Shown here piece by piece: positions 58,434-64,000 of a stretch of DNA of 64,000 nucleotides. The DNA comes from Loripinus fragilis (taxonomy: Eukaryota > Mollusca > Bivalvia > Lucinida > Lucinidae): positions 96,968,368-97,032,367 of the forward strand of contig OZ026516.1 of assembly GCA_964019695.1 (NCBI GenBank), in the 5' to 3' direction. The position numbers and the translations under genes were made by a program. The notes below the pieces were generated by a model. The model worked only from the letters and a program-made list of their open reading frames with translations, ran no database searches and was not told where the DNA came from. How positions within the stretch are numbered: the stretch's first letter is position 1; every line of letters begins with the position of its first letter.

Positions 58434-60377
58434 AGATCTTATTAATGTAATATGTGGGAAGAATTTTTGTCAAGGACATTGGGGAAATTGTTCCAACTTT
58501 TGCATAAAGTATATCAACGTGTGTCAGGCAAGTATTAAACTATATATTTCTTGTTAAGAGATATCATATTTCATTGACCATGACAGTTCATCAAGTCCAG
58601 CATCCACAAAACCACATGGCATACATGTATATTATACTTTATGAATGAGGAAGCACATGGCAGAATGGCACTGAGGCCGCTAATGATGAACCAGTCTGCT
58701 ACACCACACAAGTTGCTGAATGATTTATAATTTAAATATTCAATTGTGAGTATGCTCTTTTTTCTGTAATAAACAGCTTTGTACAACCTTATGTGTGTGG
58801 GTGCAATGTAGCAGTGCCACGGGAAGGAAACTTTTCTGAATATTTCCTCTATTTTGTCTTGTGAAGATGTTGCCAAATCGGATGGTGAAACTGATAAATC
58901 AGGGAGTGTGTTAAGCCATGACGCATAAACTTCAGCTCGTTTTATTGGAAAAGTCATTCAAATGTGATATATAATAACTGAGTATGTCACCGTGAATTGT
59001 TGACAAACGTCTGACATGCATAAAGTATAATATACATGTATGCCATGTGTTTTTGTAGATGATGGACTTGATGAACTTTCATGGTCAAAGAAATATGATA
59101 TCTCTTAACAAAAAAGAAATAGTTTAATACTTGCCTGACACACGTTGATATACTTTATGCAAAATTTGGAACATTTCCACCAATGTCCTTGGCAAAAATT
59201 ATTCCCACATATTGCATTAATAAGATCTGATACGGATTTTACTAAATGAATGAACTATAAATGTATCATCTATTCATTTGGGATGATTCCATTTTGAGTA
59301 GGAGCTTCCCAAATGGCATTTGATAACATTTTATCTTGTTTTTAATACATATGTACTTACAAAAATCAACTAACTTAAAAGAAGTCCAAAAAATCATGAG
59401 TTTTCGTGACGAAATGTACTTAATAACCTTTCGCCATCAGTGTATTTGGATTTATTTGCACCTCATATAATACAGAAAATATCTTAGCAACCTGTTTTGT
59501 CATTTAGCGTTCATATTATACAAACATGAACCATAGTTTTGATCATTGGTTTAATTGTGTTTTTTATCAGTTTAGTTATTTAATTTTATGGGTACCCTTC
59601 CTTGAAATGCCGTAAACATTTTTGACCCTACATATGGAAGAGGCATTATGCACATTTTGCTTACCAGATCTCAGTTGTCAACATTTTACTTAAATTCAAT
59701 ATATTTATACCAAAAGAGATCATATGCCACCTATTATTCTACAAAATCATGGGTTTTCGCGACTAATGTACTTAATGACCTTTTGCCATCGGTGTATTTG
59801 GACCTATATGAACCTTACTAATGATTAATAATATTTTAGGCATCCTCATGTATCATTAAATGTTACATTTATGCCAACTTCAGCACTGCTTTTGTTTATT
59901 GGTTTAATTTAATTTTTATCAGTAAATTTTTTACTTGTATGGATACCCTTTTTGGTGGGCCATACAATTTTTGGCCACAATAAAGGGTAGTGAAATTATG
60001 CACTGTTTGCTTCCCAGATGTCATTGATAATATTTAAACTTGTTTTCAATACATTTATACATAAGGAGGACCTTTTGTCATAAAGAATTCTAGAAAATCA
60101 TGGGTTTTCGTGACTAATGTACCTAATGACCCTTCATCGTCGGTGTATTTGGACTTGTTTGCATCCCATGTATGATGCAAAGTATTTCTAGCATCCTTCT
60201 GTATCATTTTGTTTTCATAATATACCAACTACCAAGTTCAGTATTTTTTTCCAGGTGCAATGATACCTGTACATCTTTCTCTAAATGTTAAATAATAAAA
60301 CAGTTATTGACTAATGAGGCATTGGATATGATGTGATATCGACCAGAGAATACCAATATTGACCTCAGCTTCGCTAT

Positions 60378-60505
60378 TCTATGACTGTTAAGCTACTGAT
60401 CGAACATCATTTGGATTTTCTACGGCTAAGAGGAGGTTGAAGAGGTTCCTCTGTGTCTACAAATGTCAAAATGCCATATTGTTGGAAATCACATGTCGTG
60501 GCTCA
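60378..60505 (-). mobile_element. MITE family A, half copy (copy 8)
   Basis: Reverse-strand fragment from 'gactgttaagctactgatc' to 'catgtcgtggctca'. Its end lies about 10 bp from the splice donor of the 60,515-60,678 exon. Confidence 0.8.
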
Positions 60506-60514
60506 TTTACTTAC

Positions 60515-60678
60515 GTTCAAAAGTCGATTCAAATCTGTTGCGCTCATGATAGAATGTCAGGCCAAGTGTTTTCAAAAGGTCACGTTCAGCAGCACACCAT
60601 TTGACCCGAACAGGAGGAAACTCATAGGTCAGAAATATAACAGTCCAGGGACCGTCACAAAACACGTGTTTACCATCC
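60515..60678 (-). CDS. Paralogous copy of the 18.2-kb exon
   Basis: A 164-nt minus-strand exon with an acceptor ending 'tatgttttag' and consensus donor GTAAGT, phase 2 in and phase 1 out, exactly as at 18,171-18,334. It encodes a related 54-residue segment with the shared core VFCDGPWTVIFLTYEFPP, then RVKWCAAERDL. Length, phase and splice sites are all kept despite many base changes, which suggests a second gene of the same family. It is closely bracketed by two MITE A pieces, and no partner exon or exon array is seen in the window to its right. Confidence 0.7.
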
Positions 60679-60701
60679 CTAAAACATAAACACACAATAA
60701 A

Positions 60702-60940
60702 TGAACCGGGACGTGAGATTTCCAACAATGTGGCATTATGACAAGTGTAGACTCAGACGAGCCTGTGCAACATCCTGTTAAGCGTAGAAACCTCAAATGA
60801 TGTTCAGCCAGTAGCTTAACAGTCATAGAATATTTAAGCGACTAGCAAAGGCTCTGATCAGTCTGCGCGTATGCGCAGGCTGGTCTGAGCCTTTGCTGGT
60901 CGCACATACCACATTGTTGGAAATCTCATGTCACGGCTCA
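60702..60940 (+). mobile_element. MITE family A, copy 9
   Basis: Full-length 239-bp copy from TGAACCGGGACGTGAG to CATGTCACGGCTCA. It begins 24 bp beyond the acceptor side of the paralogous exon. Confidence 0.85.
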
Positions 60941-62092
60941 AATGTCATATGCATTATCTCGATCAAATTTACACAATTCATAATATACCAGGTTGTGATA
61001 TATTTTTAAAGAGAATGCATCTATATCGACAAACAACTAGTGATTTAAACATTTAGTTAAGTTATCTTATGACGTGCATAACAAATTTGTGAACACAAGG
61101 ACATTTCACGCCAAAAATGCTATTTAAAAAGCAAGTATAACCCTTTACTCCATAAAAATGCCTGTTTGAGCCTTTGAAATACCATGTATTGTAGAATATT
61201 ATAGTGGAAAACGGAGCATTTTCTCCAAATGAGCACATGCTCCATTTTCCATAATATTTATAAAAGTATACGAAACTTTTTTTGGATTTTTTGTCAATGT
61301 TGTCTATAAATAGAAAGTGTTGTCATGATCTCAAATTCTCCTATAGTTGACTGTCCATTTAAACAAAATATGCCTATTTTCACTTTTGATGGCAAAATGG
61401 AGTAGAGGCTGGCATTTATGCTAATTGTGTCCCTATATGTGTTTTAAAACCGATAGGGATGTGAAAATGTCCCTGAGTCTCCAAATTAGGCCAGCGGTCA
61501 ACTGGGTGCAAAATAACAGGGAAATAGAGATACACTCCTTTCTATGTCATCTCATGACCATATGGTACTGAAACTATCCTGGATGTGCTTAAGACACAGT
61601 TCGCATTTAAAACGTAACCTAGACATGAATACATATTACATTCATATTTATTATATACGTTGAGAGAGAGAGAGAGAGAGAGAGAGGTTTTATACAATAC
61701 TTTTCATTACCCATTACTTTGCATATATTTAACTATCAGCTTTGTCTGGGTTACTTCTTCGGCCTGGTGTAAATGTGAATTTTATTACTTCTCGCTAAAT
61801 TGTTTGAATTAATATTGGTACGTATTTATAATTGGCGCAATTGTGGCGTTCGTCACACCACTGTATTTCTTAAACTACGCGATTTTATAACCGCTACTTT
61901 GTTATAAATAAAAGTTAACATGTTTCGATATATATTGAATAATGTTGTAAAAGGTATTTGCTCTAATATGAGCCTCCTCATTAAATCAACTTAATGTAAA
62001 AAAAATATTCTTGTCTTATTAAAACGTTACACGGTAAAGCCGTTATGTAACATTTCAGTTTTGTGTTCTCTATTATTACCAGGAGTATTGTT

Positions 62093-62095
<3 letters not shown>
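60941..62095. other. Non-coding stretch with a hairpin and a microsatellite
   Basis: 61,195-61,262 is an inverted repeat ('gaatattatagtggaaaacggagca' against 'tgctccattttccataatattt'). 61,663-61,686 is a (GA)n run. No exon was supported. Confidence 0.6.
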
Positions 62096-62130
<35 letters not shown>

Positions 62131-62131
62131 T
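62096..62131 (+). repeat. (ATT)n microsatellite
   Basis: About 12 ATT units. Confidence 0.9.
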
Positions 62132-62169
62132 GTCTGGTCTTGGTTATTTTTAAAGTAATTATAGAATGG

Positions 62170-63090
62170 GGTCCATTTGATAGAAACTTTGACATTTTAT
62201 TATTGATGTTGCAATAAATCTTTCACATTGAGCCTGGAAATAAATGAATAAATGTTCAATCGTTTGTCAGAAATTGTTTTCTTGTAAATATAGTGTTTTG
62301 CATCTGCAAGTAGGTAATTTCCTAATTTACTTTTCCCCTGGTATGAAACTAAAATACATTTTGTATCTTTATTTATTATATGTTTATATTTTTTAACAGC
62401 CACATTTGTAGAGATTGCCAAAATTATCTAACTTTATCACAATCGGCAAATAGATGTTGAATTGTTTTTGGTCCTGATTACAGCACAGATAAGCTTCATT
62501 TTTTCTTATTCTATGTAAGAAAGATTTTGTAACTAATATATTATAAGTTAAAATGTATTGAATATCTTTAGAACTACCTCGTTAATACATTTTATAGCTA
62601 AATTATACTTATTCCATTCCTGATCATTTATGTACTCCACCTCATTCATCCGTTGTTCCTGCCTATCAATTCGGTCTACTTGTATCAACTGGCCATAAAA
62701 TGTTCTACCACCCCGTTTATTTTTAAGCAAGCATTTAACATAGAAATTAGATGTAACATTATATTCAGTATGGATACATACCTGCGTATTGTTTATGATT
62801 ATGTTTTTCCAATTGTTTGAAATTCTACGAATTAATGATTGGTAATCAAAAAAAGCAACATAATACCATACATTTTTTTGAAACATCAAACTGATACATA
62901 TTGCCGTCTATATCTAATAAGTCTGATACATGTTTAATTCCCTTTTGGAACCAGTTGTTAATATATAAGTTTTGCTCTCTGTTAAGATTATTGTTGACAT
63001 TCTTTGATTTTGCGAAATTTGCACTTAAGTGGCATTTAACCTTCCACGAGCATATGCTCAGTTCATGTAAAGGTTATTTATGAAATGAAA
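62170..63090 (-). pseudogene. Decayed C-terminal part of a non-LTR retrotransposon ORF2
   Basis: Minus strand, read across stops and frameshifts. It has NWFQKGIKHVSDLLD (about 62,930), then FDYQSLIRRISNNWK, later NILVTKSFLHRIRKNEAYLCC with a Cys/His cluster continuing QHLFADC after a shift, then VSYQGKSKLGNYLL, AKHYIYKKTIS and LNIYSFISRL. This order is the post-RT region of a non-LTR retrotransposon family common in invertebrates, recognised from its wording. The RT core lies outside or is lost. At least two frameshifts and several stops make it a pseudogene. Confidence 0.7.
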
Positions 63091-63448
63091 CATGTATCTT
63101 AGGATAGTCTAATGGAGATTAATGAGTATCATATGGTCAGAAGATGGCATAGGAAAGAGTGTTTGTCTATATTATTTTTAGACATTTCCAGCCTTGGCAT
63201 CTACCCCTATCTGTTTAACTACACATATAGAAAAATAATTAGCATAGATGCCAGCTTTACCAAATTTTACCATCAGAAGATTTTTTCATGAAATGGACAG
63301 CCAACCACTACGTAGTGATGGGATAACCAGGAAATGCTACAATCGCATACAACAGACCGACCCAAGGCAGCACAAGGAAGAGAAACAGAACACTCACAAC
63401 CACATGACAGTACGAACAACTAACAGGGTATAAATCTAAAAGTAGACC

Positions 63449-63505
63449 ACCATCAGCCCGCCAACGAAACAACATTTGCATGGCGTTTAGCTGGCGGGTC
63501 GACAG
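63449..63505. repeat. Short hairpin repeat, copy 2
   Basis: Arms 'gcccgccaacgaaac' and 'gcgtttagctggcgggt' around 'aacatttgcatg'. Related to 21,928-21,990. Confidence 0.65.
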
Positions 63506-63655
63506 TCGTTTGACATCATATGCTGGCTTGGAAAGTGAATCGAACAGCTCAGATCATACTCTTTCCATTAATTCAATAGTCATGAGCACTTCTCTTAGCT
63601 TATCTATTTACAACTGAATGTAAAAAATATAATTCAAAAACTGATTATAACGAGC

Positions 63656-63965
63656 AAAGTAAGTAAGAATGCAAAGATCAGGAACGGATACACTCAATTA
63701 CCACACCTGTGAGAAATTGACAAAAACACAAGAAAACATCACACATAAAAGAGCCAAGAGGTTAGCCCTTTCCCAACAGGTGACCACAAGGCTGCAAGGA
63801 ACAGACAAGACGGCATGACAGACATGAAACACAAATACTAAAAGGATCCACAAAAGAAGTACCGCCTTGGAATGGTCTGTAATTTTTTTATTGGGGGTTT
63901 AAACATGTTTGACGGCGCCAACCTCACCATTATTTCTGATGTGGGTCAAGAAAAATAGATGTTTG
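63656..63965 (+). repeat. Dispersed repeat family B, copy 4
   Basis: Follows the 8,579 copy from 'agtaagtaagaatgcaaag' through 'aggtgaccacaaggctgcaag' to 'gatgtgggtcaag'. Internal indels are present. Confidence 0.75.
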
Positions 63966-64000
63966 GTTGGCATGAAGATCCCTAACTTATCGATGTATCA

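Larger units (their letters stand above)
55117..60229. mobile_element. Giant fold-back element with 1.21-kb inverted arms
   Basis: The left arm is 55,117-56,122 plus 58,440-58,643; the right arm is 59,017-60,229, with a loop of about 370 bp. Arms align along their length, for example 'gggatgcaaacaagtccaaatacac' on the left with its reverse complement near 60,155, and the innermost 'catacatgtatattatactttatg' with 59,017-59,040. Each arm contains about three diverged units of 350-356 bp, marked by 'cccatgatttt.tagaat' at about 55,241, 55,591 and 55,948. The left arm is interrupted by the insertion 56,123-58,433. No transposase was recognised. Confidence 0.8.

Overview
The window is eukaryotic nuclear DNA. 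It is AT-rich, has no bacterial operon logic, contains split coding exons with GT..AG borders, and is dominated by transposable elements. Candidate host families are tRNA-derived SINEs, short inverted-repeat (MITE-like) elements, decayed non-LTR retrotransposons and a DIRS/Ngaro-type retroelement carrying an SGNH-hydrolase domain. This mix, and the style of several dispersed repeats, suggests a bivalve mollusc. That is inference, because no marker gene fixes the species.

Host gene: a minus-strand multi-exon gene can be followed from about 31.9 kb down to 18.2 kb. Exon 1 (31,751-31,900) encodes a signal peptide. Exons follow at 30,456-30,586, 22,425-22,565 (less sure) and 22,128-22,240, then a 24-copy tandem exon array (18,947-21,052), then an exon at 18,171-18,334. 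Reading phases agree at the junctions 1-2, 2-3, 3-4 and array-to-18.3 kb. The junction from 22.1 kb into the array does not agree, so an exon is missing or a border is wrong. The protein family is not recognised. A second copy of the 18.2-kb exon, of identical length (164 nt) and phase, lies at 60,515-60,678.

The most striking feature is the array at 18.95-21.05 kb. Each 89-bp unit is a 60-nt phase-2/phase-2 exon plus a 29-nt intron-like spacer. Differences among the copies fall almost only at synonymous third positions, so the repeats look like genuine duplicated exons rather than a satellite.

Transposon layout: 2.87-4.58 kb holds a 237-bp MITE with a 6-bp target duplication, split by a 1,456-bp TIR element with a 3-bp duplication. 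A second copy of that TIR element spans 9.04-17.44 kb and is split by a 6.9-kb array of 2,157-bp units (3.2 copies), flanked by a 4-bp duplication; the copy at 3 kb preserves the empty site. From 22 to 31 kb are SINEs, MITEs and minisatellite-type repeats around and within introns. At 37.58-41.52 kb is a DIRS/Ngaro remnant inserted in a small TIR element. At 45.5-48.6 kb are non-LTR retrotransposon pieces. At 49.6-51.9 kb a 2.2-kb insertion splits another hairpin element. At 53.5 kb is a long (TA)n tract. From 55.1 to 60.2 kb runs a giant fold-back element with 1.21-kb arms, one arm interrupted by a 2.3-kb insertion whose empty site survives in the other arm. At 62.2-63.1 kb is the decayed 3' end of a non-LTR retrotransposon.

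Apart from the host exons and the two larger retroelement reading frames, most open frames in this window look like chance frames in repeats.
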